DNA of 64,000 nt from Phenylobacterium sp. (lineage in GTDB: Bacteria; Pseudomonadota; Alphaproteobacteria; Caulobacterales; Caulobacteraceae): NCBI RefSeq assembly GCF_019636135.1, contig NZ_JAHBYD010000007.1:1-64000 (forward strand), written 5' to 3'. The notes under the pieces are model-generated. The model made no database searches and had not been told where the DNA came from. It was given only the letters and a program-made list of their open reading frames with translations. Position numbers and translations under genes: made by a program. Each line of letters starts with the position of its first letter. Position 1 is the first letter of the stretch. This document shows positions 17,779 through 25,125 of this stretch, piece after piece.

Positions 17779-18480
17779 CTACCAGGCGAGCTTGATGCCC
17801 CCCACGACGCGGGCGTCGCCGTAGCCCGACGGGTCGGCCGCCTTGGAGACGTTGGTGTCCCAGTAGCGGACGTCGAAGCTGACGTGGTCGTTGAGCGCGA
17901 AGCCGACGCCGACGTTCCAGGTGGTGTAGTCGCCCGGGCCGTCCAGTTGCTGGCGCCCGATCGCGCCGCTGATCGAGAACTTGCTGTCCGGGATATCCAC
18001 CGAGGCGTTCGCTTCGTAGTAGAGGGCGTCGTCGACGGCGCCGAAGAAGTTCGGCGAGTAGTAGGCGGCGACGCCGAGGGTGGCCGGGCCGGCGGGCACG
18101 GAGGCGGTCGCCTTGAACTCCCAGTAGTCGTAGTTGGACGCGCCCTTGTCGATGTAGCCGTAGTAGATCACGCCCAGGTCGAGGCTGACGGCCCCGATCG
18201 TCGGCGTCACGCCCGCGTAGATGTCGAACTCGGCGTCGGTCGAATCCAGGAAGTCGACGTTCGACACCCAGATGCCCGCGTAGCCGATGCCCACGGTGGC
18301 GTCGACGCCGCCGTACACCTGCGGATCCTTGTCGGTCTGGCTGAAGCCGCGGAACAGGTAGTCCGAGGATGCGCCGAGGTTGAAGGAGAAGGACGGACCG
18401 GAGTCGTCCTCGGCGGCGGCGGCGCCGGCGAAGCAGAGCGAGGCGGCCGCAGCCACCAGCGCGAGTTTGAGCGTTCTCAT
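17779..18480 (-). CDS. TorF-family putative outer-membrane porin
   Basis: 233 aa with a Sec signal peptide (about residues 1-23, AAAA-E cleavage). The mature part opens with FSFNLGASSDYLFRGFSQTDKDPQVYGGVDA, the hallmark of the TorF (Gcw_chp) family, and continues as alternating beta-strands ending in GGIKLAW with a terminal aromatic residue, as expected for a barrel. It probably forms an outer-membrane channel of unknown specificity. A strong terminator follows, so it appears monocistronic. Confidence 0.9.
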   Translation of the reverse strand: MRTLKLALVAAAASLCFAGAAAAEDDSGPSFSFNLGASSDYLFRGFSQTDKDPQVYGGVDATVGIGYAGIWVSNVDFLDSTDAEFDIYAGVTPTIGAVSLDLGVIYYGYIDKGASNYDYWEFKATASVPAGPATLGVAAYYSPNFFGAVDDALYYEANASVDIPDSKFSISGAIGRQQLDGPGDYTTWNVGVGFALNDHVSFDVRYWDTNVSKAADPSGYGDARVVGGIKLAW

Positions 18481-18687
18481 GATTATCCCCTCTCATGTGT
18501 CCACCCGGCCGTAGCCGGCGGGCGGGGCCATGGTCGTCGGCGGGGGGCTCAGATCAACGCGACGGGGCGGTGACAGCTACGCCGCGGGGCCGCTGACGCA
18601 GGAATGATCACGCGACGAAGCCGGCGCCTCGAATTTGGGCGCCGGCGATGGCCGGGGGGCGGACCGAGGGCCGTGAACGCGGCAGGG

Positions 18688-19488
18688 TCAGCGCGCGACG
18701 AGGGGCGCGAATCCCAGGTGCGAGCCCGCGTCCACCAACAGGGTCTCGCCGGTGACGTGTCGCGAGTGCGGCGAGGCCAGGAAGACCGCCGAGACGGCGA
18801 TGTCCTCGGCGGTGGAGGCGGCCTTCAGCGGCGTGCCGGCCGCGGCGTTCTCGCGGACCCGCGCGGCGGCGGCCTCGCCCACGCCCTTGCCGAACCAGGG
18901 CGTGTCGATGAAGCCCGGGCACACCGCATTGACCCGGATCTTCGGCGCGAGCGCGCGGGCCAGCGACAGCGTCATGGTGTTCAGCGCGCCCTTCGAGGCG
19001 GCATAGGGGATCGACGAGCCGATGCCGGTGACGCCCGCGATGGAGGCGGTCATCACCACGGCGCCCGGCTGCGGCGCGGCCTCCAGCAGGGCCCGGCAGG
19101 CGCGGACCATCTGGTACGACCCGATCACGTTCACCGCGTAGAGCTTCAGGAAGTCGTCGGCCGAGACGCCGTCGAGGTTGGCGTGGGCGTTGAACGTGGT
19201 CGTGCCGGCGTTGTTGAACAGCGCGTCCACGCGGCCGTAGGGCTCGGCGGCGGCGGCGATCGCGCGGCAGTCCTCGTCCCTGGCCACGTCGCCCTGGACC
19301 AGCACGGCCTCGGCGCCGTGGGCGCGGACCTGGGCGGCGGTCTCCTCGGCGTCGTCCTTGTTGCGGGCGTAGTTGACCACGACGGCCCTGGCCCCGCGGG
19401 AGGCCACTTCGACGGCGATGGCGCGGCCGAGGCCGGTCGAAGCGCCGGTCACCACGACCACGAAGTCCTGAAAGTCGCCCTGGGCCAC
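18688..19488 (-). CDS. SDR-family oxidoreductase
   Basis: 266 aa from GTG 19488, which is preceded by AGGAGGG about 9 nt upstream; longer upstream frames run antisense into queF and have no SDR similarity. The cofactor motif TGASTGLG is at residues 14-21, NNAGTTT follows, and the catalytic Ser and YxxxK are in SIAGVTGIGSSIPYAASKGALN. The C-terminal VTGETLLVDAG motif is also standard. A classical SDR acting on a hydroxyl or keto group with NAD(P); substrate unknown. It is divergent from queF with a 54-bp shared promoter region. Confidence 0.9.
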   Translation of the reverse strand: MAQGDFQDFVVVVTGASTGLGRAIAVEVASRGARAVVVNYARNKDDAEETAAQVRAHGAEAVLVQGDVARDEDCRAIAAAAEPYGRVDALFNNAGTTTFNAHANLDGVSADDFLKLYAVNVIGSYQMVRACRALLEAAPQPGAVVMTASIAGVTGIGSSIPYAASKGALNTMTLSLARALAPKIRVNAVCPGFIDTPWFGKGVGEAAAARVRENAAAGTPLKAASTAEDIAVSAVFLASPHSRHVTGETLLVDAGSHLGFAPLVAR

Positions 19489-19542
19489 GGCGCGGTCCCT
19501 CCTGTTGTTGTTCGACGCCCTGCTAGCCGCTAAAGCCGCCGC

Positions 19543-19998
19543 ATGGAAGAGACCCGTCTCACCCAGCTCGGCCGCGAGGCGAGGGGCTTCGACAGCCCGG
19601 AGGCCGCGGTGCTGGAGCGCGTGCCCAACCCGCACGCGGGCGAGGCCTACCTCGTGCGGTTCACGGCCCCGGAGTTCACCTCGCTCTGCCCGGTGACCGG
19701 CCAGCCGGATTTCGCGCACCTGGTGATCGACTATGCGCCCGGCGACTGGCTGGTGGAGTCGAAGTCGCTGAAGCTCTACCTGGCCTCGTTCCGCAACCAC
19801 GGCGCATTCCACGAGGACTGCACGGTGGCGATCGGCCGGCGGCTGGCGGGCGAGCTCTCACCGCAGTGGCTCAGGATCGGCGGATACTGGTACCCCCGCG
19901 GCGGCATCCCCATCGACGTGTTCTGGCAGACCGGCCCGGCGCCGCAGGGCCTGTGGCTGCCCGACCAGGGCGTCGCGCCCTATCGCGGCCGCGGCTGA
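19543..19998 (+). CDS. queF: NADPH-dependent 7-cyano-7-deazaguanine reductase (preQ0 reductase)
   Basis: 151 aa, the unimodular QueF size. It reduces the nitrile preQ0 to the amine preQ1 in queuosine biosynthesis. The catalytic Cys is C49 in [13 protein letters not shown], and the signature E(S/L)K(S/A)xKLYLxS is [15 protein letters not shown] at residues 72-86. The conserved FHED follows. It stands alone here; other queuosine genes are not in the window. Confidence 0.95.
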   Translation: MEETRLTQLGREARGFDSPEAAVLERVPNPHAGEAYLVRFTAPEFTSLCPVTGQPDFAHLVIDYAPGDWLVESKSLKLYLASFRNHGAFHEDCTVAIGRRLAGELSPQWLRIGGYWYPRGGIPIDVFWQTGPAPQGLWLPDQGVAPYRGRG

Positions 19999-20386
19999 GC
20001 AACCGACGCCCGCCAGGTCCTGCGAATACTGTAGGGCTTCAAGAAACGGGTTCCCGGAACGTCTGACGCCACACGAAGCTTGGCAATAGAGGAGGGGCGT
20101 CGCGACTCTGCGACCGGGGCGCGCCACCTTTGCGGATGCCTGGGAAGGCTTCCCAAAAGCTGATCGGAGGCCTATAGGTTGCGAGCCCAACTCTCCTCGG
20201 GCGTGTCACCTCAGGCCGGGCGACGCGACGCGTCGTCCGGCCGTCGTGCGACAGGCGCCGTCGTGCGACAGGTATCGTGTCCCCCGAAACTCCCCGCCTA
20301 AAATTCCGCTCATCCCCGCGCATGCGGGGACCCAGGCTTCCTTCCTCTCCACAGCACCTCCCGCGATATGCGGCACCGGACAACGG

Positions 20387-20556
20387 CCGACCACCCGGCG
20401 CGCCGCAGGCGTCCTGCTTTTCGAACCACGAACCACACGGACCACACGAACGCCTACGGGATGAACTCGCCGCCGGACGCACCCCCGGCCCGTTCGTGTG
20501 GTTCGTGTGGTTCGTGGTTGAATCCGTGCGGCGCCAACGCGCCCCGGCGCGCCCGC
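20387..20556 (-). repeat. Dispersed element with 29-bp CACGAAC-rich inverted repeats, copy 1
   Basis: Arms at 20424-20452 and 20491-20519 (units of AACCACGAACCACACG type) are inverted repeats with one mismatch, separated by a 38-nt centre. About 170 bp including flanks recurs in the opposite orientation at 24133-24307. No ORF is credible within it. It looks like a small mobile or REP-like repeat. Confidence 0.75.
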
Positions 20557-20630
20557 AGGTTCGCATCGCAGCCAGCCCCGAGCTTCAGGCTCCTGGGAAG
20601 TTCAGGGGATAGGCATCGTGTCCCCGGAAC
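20553..20630 (+). repeat. 78-bp direct repeat left of fic, copy 1
   Basis: The stretch from CCGCAGGT to CCCCGGAAC, with the core CTTCAGGCTCCTGGGAAG, recurs nearly identically at 21533-21611 just past the fic gene, with single-base indels only. A shorter related copy is at 24058-24110. Confidence 0.8.
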
Positions 20631-20754
20631 TCTCCGCGGTTCATGAAGCGGGCGGACGGGCCGCCCGCGAGCCATATGCGATTGTCCTGCGGAGCCTTTT
20701 CGGTTTGTGCTCCCGGAGGGCGACCAATGTGTCGGCCGAAGTCTGGGATCGGCC

Positions 20755-21519
20755 ATGGACGACTTGAAACGCAGCATCGAGAAGAAGAAGGCGGAGCTCG
20801 ACCGGCTCCGGCCGCTGCGTCCCGACGCCCTCAAGAACCTCGTCCGCTATTACGACGTCGAGCTGACCTACACGTCGAACGCGATCGAGGGGAATACGCT
20901 GACCCATCGCGAGACGGCGGAACTCATCGAGCACGGCATTACGGTCGGCGGCAAGCCGCTGCGCGATCATCTCGAAGCCGAGGACCATTATCAGGCCGTG
21001 CTCTGGATGCGCGAGCTCGCCGGCCGCGACACGCTGCTCGGCGAGGCCGTGGTGACGGAACTGCACCGGCGCATCGTTGCGCGCAGCAAGCCGGAGATCG
21101 CCGGCGTCTACAGCGACCACCCCCGCCGGATCTCGGGCTCGCCCGTGGTGTTCCCGAACCCGCTGAAAATCCCCGAGTTGATGGGCGGGTTCGGCCGCGA
21201 CCTCGAAGCCGCGCCGCTTTCCCCCGAGTCGGCGTTCGATGCGCATTTCCGGCTGACCGCCATCCATCCGTTCAGCGACGGCAACGGCCGCACGGCGCGC
21301 CTGCTCATGAACCTCATGCTTCTGCGCGGCGGCTACGCGCCCGTGGCCGTCCGGCCCGAAGACCGCTCGCGCTATCTCGACGCCCTGGAGCGGGGGTCTC
21401 TCGCCGACGACCTGATCCCGTTCCAGACCCTCATGCACGAGCGCCTGGACGCGACCCTCGCGGAGTACCTGAACGCCTTCCACGAGGCGCTGCCGAGCCC
21501 TCGCCCCGACCGGATCTAG
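20755..21519 (+). CDS. Fic-domain protein (predicted AMPylase, class II self-inhibited)
   Basis: 254 aa from ATG 20755; an in-frame GTG at 20707 would add 16 residues of no family similarity. The Fic motif HPFSDGNGRTARLLMN is intact at about residue 171, with catalytic His. The inhibitory motif SNAIEG is near residue 41, N-terminal to the Fic core as in class II proteins. It should transfer AMP or another nucleotide moiety to a target protein. The usual C-terminal winged-helix of longer homologues is absent, giving a short form. It is framed by 78-bp direct repeats (20553-20630, 21533-21611), which suggests insertion as a cassette. Confidence 0.88.
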   Translation: MDDLKRSIEKKKAELDRLRPLRPDALKNLVRYYDVELTYTSNAIEGNTLTHRETAELIEHGITVGGKPLRDHLEAEDHYQAVLWMRELAGRDTLLGEAVVTELHRRIVARSKPEIAGVYSDHPRRISGSPVVFPNPLKIPELMGGFGRDLEAAPLSPESAFDAHFRLTAIHPFSDGNGRTARLLMNLMLLRGGYAPVAVRPEDRSRYLDALERGSLADDLIPFQTLMHERLDATLAEYLNAFHEALPSPRPDRI

Positions 21520-21532
21520 TTTCGGGACACGA

Positions 21533-21611
21533 CCGCAGGTCGCGTCGCAGCCAGCCCCCAAGCTTCAGGCTCCTGGGAAGTTCAGGGGAGTAGGCATCGT
21601 GTCCCCGGAAC
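21533..21611 (+). repeat. 78-bp direct repeat right of fic, copy 2
   Basis: Near-identical to 20553-20630 across its whole length, starting 13 bases after the fic stop codon. Together the copies bracket the fic gene. Confidence 0.8.
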
Positions 21612-21660
21612 CGCCGGGCGGTGACCCGGCGCGCCCCGGGGATAGGTATCATGTGTTCGG

Positions 21661-22323
21661 TCAGGTCGCCTGCGCGATCCTGCGACGGCGCAGCATGGCG
21701 CCAGCGGCGCCGAAGCCGCCGATCATCAGCGCCCAGGTTGCAGGCTCCGGAACGCCCGGGCCCGGATCGACAACGGTGTTCGGCGCGTAATCGATCTGGA
21801 AGGCCCAATCGACTTGGTTGCCTGCAAAATTGAAGCTGCCCAGCGGCAGGTTCATGGGGTTCACAATACCCCCGATGCCGTCTGCATAGTTGTTGAGGCC
21901 GTCAACAACCAAGGCAACACGCGTTGAGGCGGAGAAGGCGGACAAGGTATACACGCCTGCTTCAAGATTTGTACTGAAACCCGCATACAGTAGTTCAGCC
22001 ATATCCAGCGTACCGCCGCCAAGGTCTTCGCTTGGCATCATGTAGGATGTTTCAAGCAGTTCGCCGTCGACACCTGTTCCTTTATACAAGGAAAGGCCGA
22101 TAGCTTCATTCGCGCTTGTCGGGTTGGCAACGAGGCCATAGAAACCGCCGCCCGTGAAGGTGGAGTCCTGATCAAGGGTGAAGGATTGCCACATGGTGAA
22201 GAAATTAAGCGTGTAACTACCATTGCCGAATGGATTCGCGATGGTGTCGGCCTGGCTGGGCGCGGCCCCAGCCATGGCGATGGCGGCCCCGATGACCAGG
22301 GCCAGGCCGGTTCTCTTGTGCAT
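21661..22323 (-). CDS. PEPxxWA-CTERM sorting-domain protein
   Basis: 220 aa secreted protein. Residues 1-25 are a Sec signal peptide. The C terminus has the tripartite sorting signal: VPEPATWALMIGGFG motif, a short transmembrane stretch, and an Arg cluster (RRRR), the PEPxxWA variant common in alphaproteobacteria. This signal is handled by an exosortase, which cuts and releases the protein to the surface or matrix; no exosortase gene is in the window. The middle is Gly/Ser/Asn-rich beta-type sequence of unknown role. Base composition is visibly richer in A/T than the flanking genes. Confidence 0.88.
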   Translation of the reverse strand: MHKRTGLALVIGAAIAMAGAAPSQADTIANPFGNGSYTLNFFTMWQSFTLDQDSTFTGGGFYGLVANPTSANEAIGLSLYKGTGVDGELLETSYMMPSEDLGGGTLDMAELLYAGFSTNLEAGVYTLSAFSASTRVALVVDGLNNYADGIGGIVNPMNLPLGSFNFAGNQVDWAFQIDYAPNTVVDPGPGVPEPATWALMIGGFGAAGAMLRRRRIAQAT

Positions 22324-22432
22324 TGGATTACCCCCATTTGAACGGCATGCGGGGAGGCCGTGCCTGCCCCTGCGAAGCGAGTGCGGAAGGCCGATGCCGG
22401 ATCATCCGATATCGGCTTCCCGTTGGATGTCT

Positions 22433-23104
22433 TCAGGCGATCGTCCGGGCTGCGTTGCGGCGTCGGCGCAGAGCAGCGCCAGCCAGACCGAAGCCGCCGA
22501 TCATCAGCGCCCAGGTCGCGGGTTCGGGAACAGCGTTCCCAGTGATCCGCATGCCGATATTCATATCCGCTTGATGGAGAACAATGCCGGCAGTGTTTGC
22601 GAAAGCATAGTCAGCGAGCGGCGAGACCGCCGTATCCGGCATGCCAACAGGGAGGGAGTTTGCGCTGAACTCGACCCAATAGTTTGCACCTTTGTCGACG
22701 CTGATGCTCAAACCAAATGCCCCGGCCCATCCAGTGAACAAGCTCGCCACATCAAAGGTCGCGCTACCAAGCACATCCCCGAGATCGACTTGTCCCGCAT
22801 CGTCTCCATAGACGGTCGCGGTCACCGGGCGCTGCGTGTAGTTGTTTCTGAAGAAGCCCTCGATGCTCGTGATCGTGTCCACGTTGGCGGTAAACATACC
22901 GAATAGCGATTGGCTGAACGGTCCCGGGTTTCCCACAGTATAATCGACAGTTTCCGGGGTCGGCGCGGCTGCGCCTGTATCGACTACGGTGATGGCGTGC
23001 GCCGCCGTTGCTGACAGAGTCATTGTCGATACAATCATCGCGGCAACAATGACGCCGCTCAACCGCCTTCCAAGGGCCGCCCGCCCCGTGAACTCTCTCG
23101 TCAT
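22433..23104 (-). CDS. Second PEPxxWA-CTERM sorting-domain protein
   Basis: 223 aa with a long signal peptide (GRRLSGVIVAAMIVSTMTLSATAAHA) and a C-terminal VPEPATWALMIGGFG motif, hydrophobic stretch and RRRR tail nearly identical to that of its neighbour, while the central parts are unrelated at a glance. It is probably another exosortase substrate of the cell surface. The 109-bp gap to the next gene may allow co-transcription. The promoter region upstream (23105-23387) is A/T-rich and holds the inverted-repeat pair described separately. Confidence 0.88.
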   Translation of the reverse strand: MTREFTGRAALGRRLSGVIVAAMIVSTMTLSATAAHAITVVDTGAAAPTPETVDYTVGNPGPFSQSLFGMFTANVDTITSIEGFFRNNYTQRPVTATVYGDDAGQVDLGDVLGSATFDVASLFTGWAGAFGLSISVDKGANYWVEFSANSLPVGMPDTAVSPLADYAFANTAGIVLHQADMNIGMRITGNAVPEPATWALMIGGFGLAGAALRRRRNAARTIA

Positions 23105-23251
23105 CGTTGAACCCCCGTATGTGTTGTCAGGCAGCAGCAGGGCTACCCTCGCATTGCGCGCCGCGCTGACACGGACCGCATCGACGGCATCAAAAGCATA
23201 GATGCATACCGGAGCAACAAGATTCCCGCGCTACGGGAAGTCACTCCATGT

Positions 23252-23397
23252 AACAATATTGCTCATATTGTTGCATGATCCGCGTTTATCTGGAATCTGA
23301 CATGATCATATGGTTAGTATTACTTAAATCATCGCCAATGAATGTCGCAAATGACTGAATTTTCTCCTCAAACGGGAGCGCAACAATATGAGCAATA
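23252..23397. repeat. 18-bp inverted-repeat pair flanking 105 bp, next to the recombinase gene
   Basis: TATTGCTCATATTGTTGC at 23257-23274 recurs as its exact reverse complement at 23380-23397. The left site lies inside a hairpin (AACAATAT, TGCTC, ATATTGTT, 23252-23272), the symmetric arm-core-arm form of a tyrosine-recombinase core site. The right site includes the ATG of the recombinase (23388), and its RBS GGGAG (23374-23378) lies just inside the enclosed segment. This could be an invertible switch or an autoregulatory operator pair. Confidence 0.6.
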
Positions 23398-24020
23398 ACG
23401 ATGCACGTGAGGGCGCGCAGCGCGCGGCGTTCTACGGTCAAGCTTGTGGCCTCTACAGCCGCGACGGGCGGCGCAAGTACCTCAATCTCGGCGAACGGCG
23501 CCGTCTGCTTGCGGCCGGCGCCGCGCACGGTCCTTCGAAGGCGCTGTTCGCCGAAACGATGGCATGGACCGGCGCCCGTGTGAGCGAGGTGCTGGCGCTC
23601 ACGCCCGCAGCGTTCCAGATCGAGCAGGGCGTCGTCGCCATCGTCACCCTGAAGCGCCGCGGGTTCGTCGTGCGGGAGATCCCGTTGCCGCCCGAACTGA
23701 TGCGGCGGCTCGACGCGCATTTCGGGCTCTCCATGCGCCAGCGTGACGCCGAACTCGCGACGCAGCGGCTCTGGCCCTGGCACCGCGTCACCGCCTGGCG
23801 CTTCCTCAAGACACTCGCGCAGGATGCCGCCGTCACCGGTGCCCCGGCCTGTCCGCGCGGGCTGCGCCATGGCTTCGGCGTCGGCGCCCTCCAGGCCGGC
23901 GTGCCGCTCAATCTCGTGCAGCGCTGGCTGGGCCACGCCCGCATGAGCACCACCGCCATCTATGGGGACGCCTGCGGCAGGGAGGAACGCGTCATCGCCA
24001 GCCGCTTCTGGGGAATGTGA
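23388..24020 (+). CDS. Short tyrosine recombinase (FimB/FimE-like size)
   Basis: 210 aa, with only ~40 residues before the catalytic domain, as in the ~200-aa Fim switch recombinases rather than full phage integrases. Catalytic residues: R64 (TGARVSEVLAL), R160/H161 (RGLRHGFGV), H183 (WLGHARMSTTAIY) and Y192. The usual box II His three residues before R160 is Arg157 here, a departure that may lower activity. The start is ATG 23388 with GGGAG 9-10 nt upstream. It lies beside an 18-bp inverted-repeat pair, the plausible substrate, and is divergent from the PEP-CTERM gene. Confidence 0.88.
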   Translation: MSNNDAREGAQRAAFYGQACGLYSRDGRRKYLNLGERRRLLAAGAAHGPSKALFAETMAWTGARVSEVLALTPAAFQIEQGVVAIVTLKRRGFVVREIPLPPELMRRLDAHFGLSMRQRDAELATQRLWPWHRVTAWRFLKTLAQDAAVTGAPACPRGLRHGFGVGALQAGVPLNLVQRWLGHARMSTTAIYGDACGREERVIASRFWGM

Positions 24021-24057
24021 CGCTGTGGTCTCGGGGATGCGATACCTATCCCCGCCG

Positions 24058-24110
24058 CTTCAGGCTCCTGGGAGGCGACGGGGCAGTCCGGCATCATGTC
24101 CCCGAAGAAC
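24058..24110 (+). repeat. Third, diverged copy of the CTTCAGGCTCCTGGGA repeat
   Basis: Shares CTTCAGGCTCCTGGGA, a G-rich spacer and GGCATCATGTCCCCG with the copies at 20583-20630 and 21562-21611, in the same orientation but with more differences. Confidence 0.65.
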
Positions 24111-24132
24111 ACCGACCGCGCGATGCGGGCCT

Positions 24133-24307
24133 TCGGGCGCGGCGGGGGCGCGTCGGCGCCGCATGGATTCAACCACGAACCACACGAACGACACGAACGG
24201 GCCGGGGGTGCGTCCGGCGGCGGGTTCATCCCGGAGGCGTTCGTGTTTTTCGTGTTGGTTCGTGGTTCGAAAATGAGGACGCCTGCGGCGTGCCGGGCGG
24301 TCGGCCG
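24133..24307 (+). repeat. Dispersed element with CACGAAC-rich inverted repeats, copy 2
   Basis: Arms at 24171-24199 and 24238-24267; the whole ~170 bp aligns to the reverse complement of 20387-20556, including the outer flanks (GACGCCTGCGGCG and GGCGCCGCA). The two copies are thus a long inverted repeat about 3.6 kb apart. Confidence 0.75.
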
Positions 24308-24396
24308 TCAATACCGCTCGCCCCGGAGATTCCGGGGACACGACGTGTCGCCGAAATCCCCGCGATTCACCGGAATCCCCAGATCGACACCACCAC

Positions 24397-24690
24397 CTAG
24401 AGTTCGCCGGCGTCGACCAGTTGCTTCACCTTGGCGGCCAGGCGCGACTGCCAGCCGCGGCCGCCGGCGCGCAGGCGCTCCAGGACGGCGGTGTCCAGGC
24501 GCAGCGAGATCGCCGACTTGGGCGCCTCGCCCTCGGCCGGACGGCCGGGCTTGCGGGTCACCTTCTCCATGAAGGCGGCGCCTTTCTCGCGGGCCGGGCG
24601 GGCCTTCGCCCAGAACGCCTCGGTCAGCGGCGGGTTGTCGTCGAACCCCTCAGGCGGGGAGGGCTTCTTGGGCATGGCGGTGTCGCTCAT
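24397..24690 (-). CDS. brnA: BrnA-family antitoxin
   Basis: 97 aa from ATG 24690. The C-terminal ribbon-helix-helix reads SAISLRLDTAVLERLRAGGRGWQSRLAAKVKQLVD, the standard BrnA DNA-binding dimer, and the N terminus includes [17 protein letters not shown], the toxin-binding part. Its start lies inside the 3' end of the upstream brnT frame, the normal gene order. The antitoxin is intact while the toxin gene is frameshifted. Confidence 0.9.
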   Translation of the reverse strand: MSDTAMPKKPSPPEGFDDNPPLTEAFWAKARPAREKGAAFMEKVTRKPGRPAEGEAPKSAISLRLDTAVLERLRAGGRGWQSRLAAKVKQLVDAGEL

Positions 24691-24926
24691 GGGGTTCTGC
24701 CTTCCTGAGGCTGATGGCGCGGAGCCGGTGTCGGTCTCGACGTAGACCAGCACGAACAGGCGCTCCGCGATGAAGCCGATGGCGATCTCGCGGACTTCGC
24801 CGTAGTCGAAGCGCTCGTCGATCGAGAACACCGCCGTCCGGAGTCGAAGTCGGCCGCGGCGGCGAGGCCCACGCCGTGCTTGGCGATGTTGGCGTGGTCC
24901 TTGTCCGGGTCGAATTCGACGTCCAC
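24650..24926 (-). pseudogene. brnT: brnT toxin gene with two apparent frameshifts
   Basis: BrnT ribonuclease toxin sequence is complete but spread over three frames. From GTG 24926 it reads VDVEFDPDKDHANIAKHGVGLAAAADFD; near 24838-24843 it shifts to TAVFSIDERFDYGEVREIAIGFIAERLFVLVYVETDTG; near 24719-24723 it shifts again to AISLRKAEPHERHRHAQEALPA and stops at 24650. Each shift equals one missing base. The joined protein has normal BrnT length and order, including the final RKAxxxE helix. Either the toxin has decayed while the antitoxin stays, or the assembly has two single-base errors here. Confidence 0.82.
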
Positions 24927-24933
24927 GAATTGT

Positions 24934-24976
24934 GTATATACAGAATGGCGCGGCCCTGCAAGCGTTTTGTATATAC
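24934..24976. promoter_or_regulatory. Paired GTATATAC palindromes upstream of brnT
   Basis: The 8-bp palindrome GTATATAC occurs at 24934-24941 and again at 24969-24976, 35 bp apart, within similar TTGTRTATAC contexts, directly before the brnT start. This is where the BrnT-BrnA complex would bind for autoregulation. The pair also supplies A/T-rich -10-like sequence. Confidence 0.55.
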
Positions 24977-25125
24977 GAAACTTGAGCGGCGTGCAGATCG
25001 CGTGCAGGGGCGGTCCGCATGCGTCGCACGGCCGCCGCATTACCGGGAATTATGTTGGCCCGGGCCGCGGCGCGGGACAGATATCCCGCGGGACGGCCGG
25101 ACCCGTGGGGAGCTGAGCGCAGACC

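Larger units (their letters stand above)
19999..20754. other. Repeat-rich intergenic region upstream of the Fic gene
   Basis: About 750 bases with no convincing gene. It holds two tandem copies of CCGTCGTGCGACAGG (20241-20255 and 20258-20272), a REP-like palindrome CCCCGCGCATGCGGGG (20314-20329), the inverted-repeat element at 20387-20556 and the direct repeat at 20553-20630. I looked for tRNA or small RNA structure at 20000-20200 and saw none. Confidence 0.6.
24021..24396. other. Repeat-filled intergenic region between recombinase and brnA
   Basis: About 375 bases without a gene. It is made of the short repeat at 24058-24110, the inverted-repeat element copy 2 at 24133-24307, and a further piece at 24330-24365 related in reverse orientation to the GTGTCCCCGGAA motif. 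Confidence 0.6.

Noticed and set aside
20000..20200. tRNA or small RNA gene after queF
   Set aside because: No cloverleaf, TTCGA-type T-loop or CCA end could be found.
20241..20272. Two tandem CCGTCGTGCGACAGG units as a CRISPR-like array
   Set aside because: Only two units with a 2-nt gap, no spacers and no cas genes in the window.
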